A stretch of 64,000 nt of DNA from Yersinia hibernica (GTDB lineage: Bacteria > Pseudomonadota > Gammaproteobacteria > Enterobacterales > Enterobacteriaceae): positions 4,526,001 to 4,590,000 of the forward strand of contig NZ_CP032487.1 of NCBI RefSeq assembly GCF_004124235.1, given 5' to 3'. Position 1 is the first letter of the stretch; each line of letters starts with the position of its first letter. Below, one piece after another: positions 28,498-37,282 of the stretch. Under the pieces are notes generated by a model that saw only the letters and a list, made by a program, of their open reading frames with translations, did not search any database and was not told the DNA's origin. Both the position numbers and the translations under genes were made by a program.

Positions 28498-28910
28498 AAC
28501 CTGGTTTCACAAAAAAAAACGTACAAATAGAGCAATTATTTAACTCATTTATGGGTCTTATTTTGTATGTAATATTTATATTTGTTCGCAGGGTTTAAAT
28601 TTAAGAAATAATTAACCAAGCTCATTTATTAATATATATATTTAAAAATAAATTTAATATGGGAGAACACCCCCATGTGTGTAGGCCATTTCCTACCCAA
28701 TATAAATAAAGTTCCTAATCAATATGTTAAGGGGGTTTAATAAAAAAATAATTGATGCTGATTTCTGCATTGCAAAACCCCGGAATTTATTCGCGACGGT
28801 TGTGATAGACGTCCACTCTGCTATTATCAACAGATAAGCCGCCGTTTTATGTCATATTTTGTAGAATAATCATCTGCATAAGGCATGAATTAACATATTC
28901 GAGGAGAATT
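28498..28910. other. AT-rich divergent promoter region, autotransporter/yhjD
   Basis: About 410 bp without a gene, very AT-rich, with A/T tracts. It must hold the promoters of both divergent genes; a GGAG ribosome binding site precedes yhjD. The composition would suit H-NS binding, but that is inference. A TAGGCCATTTCCTA string at about 28681 only half-matches an RcsAB box and was not called. Confidence 0.5.
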
Positions 28911-29900
28911 ATGCCGAACGCACCGCGAGACAACCCGGCACCACTGACTGCAGGGATTGAAACTGGCAAAAAAGCAATTTCTTTCATGGCGCGGATAACT
29001 GACCGCGTAAAAGCGTACCCCGCCGTCGCCCATATTATCCGAGCAACAGAACGTTTTAATGATCGGCTGGGCAGTCAATTTGGGGCCGCTATTACGTATT
29101 TTTCATTTTTGTCACTTATTCCTATTTTGATGGTTTCATTTGCCGTCGTGGGGTTTGTATTAGCCTCTAACCCCGACTTATTAGCTGAATTAATTAACAA
29201 AATCGTTAATACCATCAGTGACCCAAGTTTGGCGGCCACACTTAAAAATACGGTAAATACGGCGATTCAGCAGCGCACGACCGTGGGATTAACCGGTTTA
29301 GCGATTGCACTTTATTCTGGTATCAGTTGGATGGGCAATTTACGCGAAGCCATTCGTGCACAGTCGCGGGATGTATGGGAACGCAACCCACAAGATCAGG
29401 AAAAGTTTTATTACCGCTATGCCCGTGATTTTATTTCACTCACCGGGTTAGTTATCGCGCTGATTATTACCCTTTCGCTCACGTCTATTGCAGGTGCGGC
29501 ACAGTCTGCGATTGTCAATGCATTAGGGCTGGGAGGAATTGAGTGGTTACGCCCGGTCATGACACTGATTGCCTTGTCTATCTCAATAGCGGCTAACTAT
29601 TTATTATTTCTATGGATATTCTGGATTCTACCGCGACATAAGCCAAAGAAAAAAGCGCTGCTGCGCGGTACCCTGATTGCCGCAATCGGCTTTGAAATAA
29701 TCAAATTCATCATGACCATGATGTTGCCACGCCTCGCCAGCTCCCCGTCGGGCGCTGCTTTTGGTTCAGTGATCGGCTTAATGGCCTTTTTCTACTTTTT
29801 CGCGCGCTTAACATTATTTTGTGCTGCCTGGATAGCCACCGCCCGCTATGCCGAGGACGGAACCTTACCTCAAGAGTCGACCAATAAAACATCACAATAG
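28911..29900 (+). CDS. yhjD: YihY/BrkB-family inner-membrane protein YhjD
   Basis: A 329-residue polytopic membrane protein matching E. coli YhjD (337), with about six hydrophobic segments and the family motifs RFNDRLGSQFGAAITYFSFLSLIP and SPSGAAFGSVIGLMAFFYFFAR. The function is not firmly known. In E. coli, changes in yhjD can suppress loss of essential Kdo/lipid A steps, which led to the proposal that it can act as a lipid exporter. The N-terminal 40 residues are hydrophilic. A hairpin terminator follows. Confidence 0.92.
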   Translation: MPNAPRDNPAPLTAGIETGKKAISFMARITDRVKAYPAVAHIIRATERFNDRLGSQFGAAITYFSFLSLIPILMVSFAVVGFVLASNPDLLAELINKIVNTISDPSLAATLKNTVNTAIQQRTTVGLTGLAIALYSGISWMGNLREAIRAQSRDVWERNPQDQEKFYYRYARDFISLTGLVIALIITLSLTSIAGAAQSAIVNALGLGGIEWLRPVMTLIALSISIAANYLLFLWIFWILPRHKPKKKALLRGTLIAAIGFEIIKFIMTMMLPRLASSPSGAAFGSVIGLMAFFYFFARLTLFCAAWIATARYAEDGTLPQESTNKTSQ

Positions 29901-29907
29901 TTCGAAC

Positions 29908-29940
29908 ATGCCAGTTAGAATTCATTAACTGGCATTTTAT
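29908..29940 (+). terminator. Rho-independent terminator after yhjD
   Basis: 10-bp perfect stem ATGCCAGTTA (29908-29917) / TAACTGGCAT (29926-29935), then a TTTTAT tract. Confidence 0.85.
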
Positions 29941-30223
29941 TCCTTACAATCAGCAATAAATCAGCATTAAAGTCTAACCAAGAAACATCTCACTCCCGAA
30001 AAGCAGCATAAGTCACTATCACGAATTTTTTATTTACCCGATTATCAGCAATAAAATCTGCATTTCATTTCTTATATGGCGGCATTTACCACTAAAACTT
30101 CCATTAAGAATAGATTGTTCTTTTTTCGGCATTTGACACCGAACTGTTCATTTCTTGTGCGTTGAAAGTGCCCATTTCTGTGACTAAGATAACTTTTCGC
30201 CAAAATTAACAATAAGAAATAAT
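29941..30223. other. yhjE upstream region
   Basis: About 280 bp, AT-rich, no gene seen. It should contain the yhjE promoter. The region directly before the yhjE ATG (AACAATAAGAAATAAT) has no strong ribosome binding site. Confidence 0.4.
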
Positions 30224-31546
30224 ATGTCGTCAACCATCGCACAAACCATCGAGTCAGACAGTCTGCCACCACCAGCAAATTCACGATCAAAAGTCATTGT
30301 CGCCTCACTTATCGGGACAGCCATTGAGTTTTTTGATTTCTATATTTATGCCACGGCCGCAGTCATTGTCTTTCCCCATATTTTCTTCCCACAGGGTGAT
30401 CCGACAGCGGCGACGCTGCAATCATTAGCCACCTTCGCTATCGCCTTTATTGCCCGTCCGATTGGTTCTGCCCTGTTTGGTCACTTTGGCGATCGGGTAG
30501 GCCGCAAAGTCACATTGGTGGCCTCGCTGCTGACCATGGGGATTTCCACGGTGCTCATCGGCCTGCTGCCGGGTTATGCCACTATCGGCATATTCGCGCC
30601 ACTCTTGCTGGCACTGGCGCGTTTCGGCCAAGGGTTGGGCCTAGGTGGCGAATGGGGCGGAGCGGCATTGCTGGCAACAGAGAATGCGCCACCGAAGAAA
30701 CGCGCTCTTTATGGCTCCTTCCCACAACTGGGTGCACCTATCGGCTTCTTCTTTGCCAACGCCATGTTCCTAGCACTCTCCTACGGCTTGACGGATGAAC
30801 AGTTCCTCAGTTGGGGCTGGCGTGTGCCATTTTTGCTCTCAGCAGTATTGGTGTTGATTGGCTTGTATGTGCGGGTGTCACTGCACGAGACGCCGGTATT
30901 TGCCAAAGTCGCCAAAGCCGGTAAGCAAGTTCGGATCCCGATAGGAACGCTGTTTAGCAAGCATATGAAAGCCACCATTTTGGGCACATTCATCATGCTC
31001 GCCACTTATACGCTGTTTTACATCATGACAGTCTATTCATTAACCTTCGGCACCACGCCAGAGCCGCTGGGGTTGGGCTATTCGCGTAATCACTTCTTGT
31101 TGATGCTGATGATTGGTGTCATCGGCTTTGGGGTCATGGTACCGGTTGCCGGACAAATGGCCGACAGTTTTGGCCGCCGCAAGACCATGATTTGCATCAC
31201 TTTGCTGCTGATTGCTTTCGCCTTGATATTCCCCAGCATGCTCGGCTCCGGCCAGCCCGCGCTGGTGATGGCATTTCTGGCCTGTGGTTTTATCATCATG
31301 GGGCTGACATTCGGCCCGATGGGGGCCTTGTTGCCGGAATTGTTCCCGACCGAAGTGCGTTATACCGGCGCTTCATTTTCCTATAATGTCGCGTCAATAC
31401 TCGGGGCTTCGGTTGCTCCTTATATCTCGACCTGGCTGGCAACCCATTACGGCCTATTTTATGTGGGTATCTATCTGGCCTCGATGGCCACACTCACCTT
31501 AATAGCGCTGCTGTTTTCCAAAGAAACCCGCCATATCTCGCTATAA
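30224..31546 (+). CDS. yhjE: MFS metabolite:proton symporter YhjE
   Basis: A 440-residue protein almost collinear with E. coli YhjE (440), in the MHS subfamily of MFS transporters (relatives: ShiA, ProP, KgtP). It has 12 predicted helices; the MFS loop motif FGDRVGRK follows helix 2 and GQGLGLGGEWGGAALLATENAP lies in helix 4 and its loop. The substrate is not established. It is followed by a long perfect hairpin and then cdh. Confidence 0.93.
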   Translation: MSSTIAQTIESDSLPPPANSRSKVIVASLIGTAIEFFDFYIYATAAVIVFPHIFFPQGDPTAATLQSLATFAIAFIARPIGSALFGHFGDRVGRKVTLVASLLTMGISTVLIGLLPGYATIGIFAPLLLALARFGQGLGLGGEWGGAALLATENAPPKKRALYGSFPQLGAPIGFFFANAMFLALSYGLTDEQFLSWGWRVPFLLSAVLVLIGLYVRVSLHETPVFAKVAKAGKQVRIPIGTLFSKHMKATILGTFIMLATYTLFYIMTVYSLTFGTTPEPLGLGYSRNHFLLMLMIGVIGFGVMVPVAGQMADSFGRRKTMICITLLLIAFALIFPSMLGSGQPALVMAFLACGFIIMGLTFGPMGALLPELFPTEVRYTGASFSYNVASILGASVAPYISTWLATHYGLFYVGIYLASMATLTLIALLFSKETRHISL

Positions 31547-31557
31547 ACCCGCCTGAT

Positions 31558-31600
31558 GCGGTAACCCCATAATGAGAAATAAGCATTATGGGGTTACCGC
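31558..31600 (+). terminator. 17-bp perfect hairpin between yhjE and cdh
   Basis: GCGGTAACCCCATAATG (31558-31574) and its exact reverse complement (31584-31600) around loop AGAAATAAG. No T run follows, so it is not a classical intrinsic terminator; an mRNA 3'-end stabiliser or partial terminator between yhjE and cdh is likelier. Confidence 0.6.
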
Positions 31601-31654
31601 ACCGCCGATTTCTCACTACACTGATGGCCCGCCAGTGAGAATGAAAGGAAACCC

Positions 31655-32425
31655 ATGCTACGTTATATAAAAAAGCCGTGGTTTTTACTCATATTGCTGA
31701 TAATTACGGTGCTCGGCATGGGGTATAAATTGCGCTTTAGCCATGCAGATGCATTGTGGAAAATTGTTAGCCAGCAATGTGTTCCCCATATGGCCGCGGA
31801 GCATAATCCGCAACCTTGTGTGGCGGTTGATCAATCCGCCGGTTTCGTGGTGTATAAAGACATGCACGGGCCGTTACAGTATTTGTTGATGCCAACGGCG
31901 AAAATCAGCGGCATGGAAAGCCCGCAATTATTAGCCCCCGACACACCCAACTATTTCGTTGATGCCTGGCAAGCTCGGCATTTTATGGCCGCTAAGTACG
32001 GCGCCCCCATTGATGACGCGGATATCTCACTCGCCATCAACTCACAATATGGCCGCAGTCAGGATCAATTACATATTCATATTTCTTGCCTCAACCCACA
32101 GGTCAAAGCCACTCTGGCGGCACAGAAAGCCAATTTCCAGCAGCAATGGCAACCCTTACCCGGCGGCTTACTGGGTCATGATTATCTGGTACGGCGGACT
32201 ACAGCGCAGGAATTGCAGCAATCAGGTGCATTTCGCTTGTTAGCGCAAGAGGTGCCAGCAGCGAAAGATGAAATGGGCCGTTATGGTTTAGTCATGACAG
32301 CGCTGCCAGATGGCGATTTTTTACTGCTCGCCAGCAAAGCCGACCTGATCAAATGGCATCGGGCCTCGGTGGAAGAGTTGCAAGATCACCACTGTAAGCT
32401 GCTCCCCCAGCCACCGAGACATTAG
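31655..32425 (+). CDS. cdh: CDP-diacylglycerol diphosphatase
   Basis: A 256-residue membrane-anchored hydrolase that splits CDP-diacylglycerol into phosphatidate and CMP. It has an N-terminal membrane helix (FLLILLIITVLGMGY), the conserved ADALWKIVSQQCVP region, and the HIT-superfamily active site DQLHIHISC. Length matches E. coli Cdh (251). In E. coli cdh lies near pfkA; here it lies between yhjE and yhjG. Ribosome binding site AAAGGAAA. It converges on yhjG with only 4 bp between the stops. Confidence 0.93.
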   Translation: MLRYIKKPWFLLILLIITVLGMGYKLRFSHADALWKIVSQQCVPHMAAEHNPQPCVAVDQSAGFVVYKDMHGPLQYLLMPTAKISGMESPQLLAPDTPNYFVDAWQARHFMAAKYGAPIDDADISLAINSQYGRSQDQLHIHISCLNPQVKATLAAQKANFQQQWQPLPGGLLGHDYLVRRTTAQELQQSGAFRLLAQEVPAAKDEMGRYGLVMTALPDGDFLLLASKADLIKWHRASVEELQDHHCKLLPQPPRH

Positions 32426-32429
32426 CGCA

Positions 32430-34559
32430 TTATTTTTTCTGCTTCATTTTTTGCAGGAATGGCGTGCATGGGTTTTGCTCTGCCTCACTCGGGGAAATCA
32501 GTGCCAACAATGCCGCCGCGGGAGTCAGCGCCACCCCCAAGACGGCGGCAACTGCGCCACGAGCAAGCAAAGGCCCCGCTTTTACCCCAGCATCCGGCCG
32601 TTTAAATGTTCCTTTCACATACAACGGAGAACGCAGGGTCAGAATGCGCAGCCCCTTGCTTTCGGGGTCAATGGATAAATCCAGCCGCTCAGTAGCAAAA
32701 TTGATATTACCGGTAATGTTGATAATGGCATTCTCGGTATCAATGACGAACAAACGCGGCGTGGCCAAACCATGACGTAATTGAATATCTGCCACCGCGC
32801 AATTAATTTTAACTTCATCGTCACCAAACAGCTTCGCCACCAGATAGTTACCCACATTCAGGCCGAGTAACTCCATCAAACTGCGGCTGATTAATCCCTG
32901 ATTCAGTAGCAAGCGCAGGTTACCATTACTGGTGGCAAGCAGAGTGGCAACCGAGTTGCCCGCAGCAGTAAATGACGCATCGCCATTCAATTGCCCCAAA
33001 CTGTTGCGCATCGCCTGTACCTGTGGCAACAGCTCTTTCAGTTGCAGGCGGCGGGCATGTAAATCAACTTTGCCGTGCATCGGGTTTTGATTGCCATTCA
33101 GGCGCACAATGGCATTGAGGTTCCCCCCGGCCATGCCAAATCGCAGTGGGTCGAGCAGCAGCTCACCATGATTAAGCACCACATGAGTGGCCAAGTCAGT
33201 CAATGGTAATGATTTATCTCGATCAATACGTTTTGCGGTATAGGTGACATCGGCATCCATCACCTGCCAACTTTTAGTATCAAATTTCTCCGTCGGCAGC
33301 ACCTTATTGCTGGGCTGCCTGCTGCGCTCACCACGATGGGCTTTTTCTTGATTGGAGTCGGCCCCAATCAAAGGAGCCAGATCAGCAAAGCGCAATTTAT
33401 CGGATGACATATTACCAATTAATTTTGGCCGAGGTTGGCTGCTGGTGTAAGTCAGGCTGCCATGGATATCACTGTCACCAATTTTGCCATTAAAGTTTTC
33501 ATAGCGATAAACAGCGCCCCCCGTCTGTTTGAGGCTCGCCATTAAGCGGCCATCGGTGTTGTAAGCTGGAGTGGCCGGCAACAGCACCCCAATCAGGGGA
33601 TAGAGATTATCCAGGCTGGCACCCGAGAATTTCAATTGCAGATCCAATCCCGCTAAATTGCCGGGGTCAGTTAATGTTCCCGCCACGACGATGCGGGTGG
33701 AACCAGAGCGGACATCCGCTTGCAATGGGAATGGGATGCTGGCATCACTCATCGACAACATCCCGCCGATTTTGCCACTGCCGGTTAAAGGCTGGCCCTG
33801 ATACTTGCCGTCAATTTTCCAGCCGAACATAAAATCTGGTGCCTTATTCTGCCCCTGCTCGGCGGGCGTTTGAACCTTGCTTTCATCACGCGCGCCAATC
33901 ACCTCAGCAAACGGCAGCGGCTTACCCAATGGGTCAATCACCGCGTGCAAATCCGCTTGCAAAACAGCATCTTTCAGATTGATATTGCCGCGGTCAAAGA
34001 CAATATCATTGATGTTCACCGACCAATCTGAGGGCGCATGCTTATCTTCTGCCGGGCTGTTGGCCAGATTAAACGTCCAGTTATTCTTACCATTCGCCAG
34101 ACGCAGTAAGTTGGCGTCTGGTTGCGTCAGCCAGATACGCGGTATCAATACTTTCTTCGCCAATAAAGCTAATGGCGCAATGCTGGCATCAACCCGTTTT
34201 AAGGTGACCATCTCTCCTGCAGGAAATGCCGTCGCGGGCGCTTTGTCCGGTGCATCGTTGGTCTTACCATCGGCTTTATCACCGGCTAAATCTGGCGGGT
34301 TACCCAGCACCAGATCTTCAGCATGAATATGCGGCCATGGCACCCAGCCACGCCAGCCCGGTTCATCACCTTTACGTGACCAATCCACCCCAAGATTGCC
34401 GCGAATGGCGAAGGGCCGTTGCAGCTCAGTAGCGACTTTTTCATTAATGGTTGGCTTTAGACGATTCCAGTCGAAAGTCATCACGAACACGATGGCTGCT
34501 ACCAGTAGCAGCAAGATAACCCCGACAATGCCTGTCAGCACTTTTCCGGTTTTGGTCAT
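32430..34559 (-). CDS. yhjG: AsmA-family protein YhjG
   Basis: A 709-residue protein with one N-terminal inner-membrane helix (VLTGIVGVILLLLVAAIVFVM), the AsmA N-terminal region DWNRLKPTINEKVATELQRPF, and a long periplasmic part ending in the AsmA C-terminal domain (NITGNINFATERLDLSIDPESKG). AsmA-like proteins form bridge-like beta structures, and several help move phospholipids to the outer membrane; YhjG itself is less studied. Start at 34559 (MTKTGKV) chosen because GGAG lies six bases upstream and it matches E. coli YhjG; the longer frame adds a poor leader. Confidence 0.93.
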   Translation of the reverse strand: MTKTGKVLTGIVGVILLLLVAAIVFVMTFDWNRLKPTINEKVATELQRPFAIRGNLGVDWSRKGDEPGWRGWVPWPHIHAEDLVLGNPPDLAGDKADGKTNDAPDKAPATAFPAGEMVTLKRVDASIAPLALLAKKVLIPRIWLTQPDANLLRLANGKNNWTFNLANSPAEDKHAPSDWSVNINDIVFDRGNINLKDAVLQADLHAVIDPLGKPLPFAEVIGARDESKVQTPAEQGQNKAPDFMFGWKIDGKYQGQPLTGSGKIGGMLSMSDASIPFPLQADVRSGSTRIVVAGTLTDPGNLAGLDLQLKFSGASLDNLYPLIGVLLPATPAYNTDGRLMASLKQTGGAVYRYENFNGKIGDSDIHGSLTYTSSQPRPKLIGNMSSDKLRFADLAPLIGADSNQEKAHRGERSRQPSNKVLPTEKFDTKSWQVMDADVTYTAKRIDRDKSLPLTDLATHVVLNHGELLLDPLRFGMAGGNLNAIVRLNGNQNPMHGKVDLHARRLQLKELLPQVQAMRNSLGQLNGDASFTAAGNSVATLLATSNGNLRLLLNQGLISRSLMELLGLNVGNYLVAKLFGDDEVKINCAVADIQLRHGLATPRLFVIDTENAIINITGNINFATERLDLSIDPESKGLRILTLRSPLYVKGTFKRPDAGVKAGPLLARGAVAAVLGVALTPAAALLALISPSEAEQNPCTPFLQKMKQKK

Positions 34560-34826
34560 AACAGCTCCATGCCAGTACTCATGTGTTAATACACGCAAAA
34601 TAATTCGAGTTGCAAGAAAGTGGCGATTTGAACAACATTTATGCTAGCCCACAGAATGAGCATACTCAGGTAAGTGATTCGGGGGAGCAAGAACCGCCAA
34701 CACACATGCAACGTGAAGTAGGATAAGTCTATAGAGTGCGAATTAAAGACCACTTTAACCATAGTCGATAATGAAGCAGGCGGGCAGGTTTAAGGAGAGA
34801 GCGGCTTGTTTATCAACCCATCAATA

Positions 34827-35618
34827 TTAGCCGCAAAACAACATCGGGAGGCTCTGCAAACGATCAAATGACGAGGGGCGGGAAAGGTAATAACCTTGTG
34901 CCGCAACCGCATCAGAGCGCTGTACCATCGCCCATTCTTGTGAGGTTTCTACCCCTTCAACAATCACGCCTTTGCTGTAGCTACCCATCAAGGTGACCAG
35001 GGTGAAAAACAGTTGATTCCCAACATCACTTTCTTGCAGCACGATAAACAGATCTCTGGCAACTTTGATGTACTCATAGCGCCAGCTAATAAATGAGGTG
35101 AAATTCGCCAGCCCGCTGCCAAAGTCATCCAACCAAAGTCGGTCTGCTTCAGCAATACGCGCAAAGGGGGTATCCAGAGAGGTATCGACATGCTCCAGCA
35201 ATTCAAAACGAATATAAGGCATAGCATCGATTAACACCTTAGCCTGCTGATCATCTTGCATTGCCATTAGCGCCTGACCATCAATATTGATGGAGACCAG
35301 CACCGAATGATGCACAAAAATCGCATGCCACTGTTTAATCATATTCAACTGTTCGAGCACCACATCCAGACGGGCCCGGATACTGATAGCACTAAAATAA
35401 TCCTCCGGATTCAAGCGAGTATCCGGCGATGAGGGGTGAAAAACAGCCGTCAGCAACTCAATAGCCAACAGCGCCCCAGAAGTGCGATAGATAGGTTGAA
35501 AAGTGTACCGACGCTGACATTGCCGCCAGAAGTTCTGTCCCTTATTACGATCAATGGCAGCAAAGGATGGCGCAAGTAAACCTGATACTTTATTGGTCAT
35601 CATCAGTTTAGTCGCCAT
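34827..35618 (-). CDS. pdeH: Cyclic di-GMP phosphodiesterase PdeH (YhjH)
   Basis: A 263-residue stand-alone EAL-domain protein. Catalytic-site residues are visible: ELL in place of EAL (AIELLTAV, as in E. coli PdeH), NIDG, ELLEHV, LDDFGSGLANF, IKVARDLF and VEGVET. It hydrolyses c-di-GMP to pGpG. In E. coli it is flagellar-class-3 controlled and keeps c-di-GMP low so that YcgR does not brake the motor, and it opposes cellulose and curli synthesis. Its proximity to the bcs locus is the ancestral arrangement. No flagellar promoter was confirmed by eye. Confidence 0.93.
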   Translation of the reverse strand: MATKLMMTNKVSGLLAPSFAAIDRNKGQNFWRQCQRRYTFQPIYRTSGALLAIELLTAVFHPSSPDTRLNPEDYFSAISIRARLDVVLEQLNMIKQWHAIFVHHSVLVSINIDGQALMAMQDDQQAKVLIDAMPYIRFELLEHVDTSLDTPFARIAEADRLWLDDFGSGLANFTSFISWRYEYIKVARDLFIVLQESDVGNQLFFTLVTLMGSYSKGVIVEGVETSQEWAMVQRSDAVAAQGYYLSRPSSFDRLQSLPMLFCG

Positions 35619-35834
35619 GTTTTAGGGCACCAGACAGTCAAGGCAATGGGTATTGCCGCCAACTGAGCCACCCTGTGATAAACGTTTTTTCCACTGCAGA
35701 TGTTATCGACTCGGGCGAACAGAACTTTATACAGCAGCATGATAGATTATTGATCTCAAGTGGGCTGGCGCAACATATTTAAGCCACTTATATTACTTAA
35801 CTCAATAATGCCACTACTGTTAATGGAGATGAAC

Positions 35835-36035
35835 ATGCCTTATGTAAATATTAAAATTACTCGCGAGGGAGCAACCGCGGAGCAGAAAAAACAGCTCATC
35901 GCCGGAGTCACCCAACTTTTGGTTGATACTTTGGGGAAAAACCCAGCCACAACTGTCGTCGTCATTGATGAAGTGGATACAGACAACTGGGGAATTGGCG
36001 GCCACAGTGTGACTGACCTGAGAAAATCATCATAA
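35835..36035 (+). CDS. 4-oxalocrotonate tautomerase-family protein
   Basis: A 66-residue protein. Start MPYVNIKITREG at 35835 is chosen because GGAG lies seven bases upstream and it puts the catalytic proline directly after the initiator Met; a longer frame from 35760 would bury it. The C-terminal NWGIGGHSV matches the FGIGG motif of 4-OT enzymes. Family members use Pro1 as base in keto-enol tautomerisation. No aromatic meta-cleavage genes are nearby, so the substrate is unknown. It stands 145 bp upstream of kdgK on the same strand; a KdgR-like operator lies between them. Confidence 0.85.
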   Translation: MPYVNIKITREGATAEQKKQLIAGVTQLLVDTLGKNPATTVVVIDEVDTDNWGIGGHSVTDLRKSS

Positions 36036-36089
36036 TCGTCTGCAGAAATGCGGGAAACTTGCCGGTTTCCCGACCTACATCATAAAAAA

Positions 36090-36108
36090 TTTAAAACATC
36101 GTTTTAAT
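36090..36108 (+). promoter_or_regulatory. KdgR-like operator upstream of kdgK
   Basis: TTTAAAACATCGTTTTAAT matches about 14 of 19 positions of the KdgR consensus AATGAAACATTGTTTTATT. It lies 70-90 bp before the kdgK start. KdgR represses pectin-catabolism genes and is released by KDG. Confidence 0.65.
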
Positions 36109-36179
36109 AGTATTGACTCTGACCAAGCCAGCAGTGAGACTAACCTTATTTCCATCATTGACTCACAGGCCCGCTTTCC

Positions 36180-37124
36180 ATGACCAGCAAAAATATTGCC
36201 GTTATCGGCGAATGCATGATTGAACTGTCACAAAAAGGTAGCGACCTTAGCCGGGGCTTTGGCGGTGATACGCTGAATACTGCGGTATATGTTGCCCGTC
36301 AGGTGCCACAGCAGGCCCTGAATGTCCATTACGTTACAGCTCTGGGTACTGACAGCTTCAGTAACGAGATGCTCAATGCTTGGCAGCAAGAGAACATCGA
36401 CACCTCCCTCATTCAGCGTCTGGATAATAAATTGCCGGGTTTGTACGTCATTGAGACTGACAGCACCGGTGAGCGCACTTTCTATTATTGGCGTAATGAT
36501 GCTGCTGCACGTTTCTGGTTGAGCAGCCCGCAGGCGGATGAAATCTGCCAGCGGCTGGAAAAGTTTGATTATCTGTATCTCAGCGGTATCAGCCTAGCTA
36601 TCCTCGACAATGCTTCGCGCCAACGTTTACTTCAGTTGCTGCGCGCCTGCCGGGCTAACGGCGGCAAAGTTATCTTTGATAACAACTACCGCCCTCGTCT
36701 GTGGCAAAGCAAGGAAGAAACTCAACAAGCCTACCGCGCCATGTTGGCCTGCACTGATATCGCCTTCCTGACACTGGATGACGAAGATATGCTGTGGGGT
36801 GAAAAACCGCTGGAGCAAGTCATTGAGCGCACACAAGATTTAGGCGTAAGCGAAATAGTGATTAAGCGCGGCGCAGATTCCTGCATCGTCTGGGTGAAAG
36901 AGGGTTTTGAAGCCCATCAATATGATGTTCCTGCGGTTAAACTGCCGAAAGAGAAAGTGGTCGATACTACCGCTGCCGGGGATTCTTTCAGTGCCGGTTA
37001 TCTGGCTGTTCGCCTCACCGGCGGCAGCGCACATGACGCAGCCGTGCGCGGGCACCTAACCGCCAGCACAGTGATTCAATATCGTGGCGCAATCATCCCA
37101 CTGGCAGCCATGCCAGCAGTGTGA
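36180..37124 (+). CDS. kdgK: 2-dehydro-3-deoxygluconokinase (KDG kinase)
   Basis: A 314-residue PfkB-family sugar kinase (E. coli KdgK is 309) phosphorylating KDG to KDPG, the step that feeds pectin and hexuronate breakdown into the Entner-Doudoroff aldolase. It has the N-terminal IAVIGECMIELS, GFGGDTLNTAVY and the C-terminal PfkB signature DTTAAGDSFSAGYLA with the catalytic Asp. The upstream KdgR-like operator suggests co-regulation with the pectin cluster at 40.9-44 kb. The ribosome binding site is weak. Confidence 0.95.
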   Translation: MTSKNIAVIGECMIELSQKGSDLSRGFGGDTLNTAVYVARQVPQQALNVHYVTALGTDSFSNEMLNAWQQENIDTSLIQRLDNKLPGLYVIETDSTGERTFYYWRNDAAARFWLSSPQADEICQRLEKFDYLYLSGISLAILDNASRQRLLQLLRACRANGGKVIFDNNYRPRLWQSKEETQQAYRAMLACTDIAFLTLDDEDMLWGEKPLEQVIERTQDLGVSEIVIKRGADSCIVWVKEGFEAHQYDVPAVKLPKEKVVDTTAAGDSFSAGYLAVRLTGGSAHDAAVRGHLTASTVIQYRGAIIPLAAMPAV

Positions 37125-37199
37125 TTGATAATGCGCTGTTGGCCAATGGCCGCCCGCCACTGGCCCGCCGAGTATTGCGCGCAAAGGCAATTTAGGTGC

Positions 37200-37257
37200 G
37201 GGCAGCGCACCGTCACCGGGACGTACATGCCGTACGTGAGGATGACGAGCACTGTCC
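37200..37257. repeat. Imperfect palindromic element between kdgK and yhjJ
   Basis: A 58-bp near-symmetric sequence: inner stem ACGTAC (37221-37226) / GTACGT (37232-37237) with loop ATGCC, and outer arms GGGCAGCGCACCGTCA and TGACGAGCACTGTCC that pair with a few mismatches. It lies between convergent genes. It has the look of a small dispersed intergenic palindrome; copy number cannot be judged from one window. Confidence 0.45.
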
Positions 37258-37282
37258 AACCCTAACCGTAGCCTTTCAGCCC

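Noticed and set aside
28670-28710. RcsAB box upstream of the autotransporter
   Set aside because: TAGGCCATTTCCTA matches only the second half of the consensus; too weak to call.
37200-37257. ERIC element
   Set aside because: The sequence does not match the ERIC consensus; it is listed only as an unnamed palindrome.
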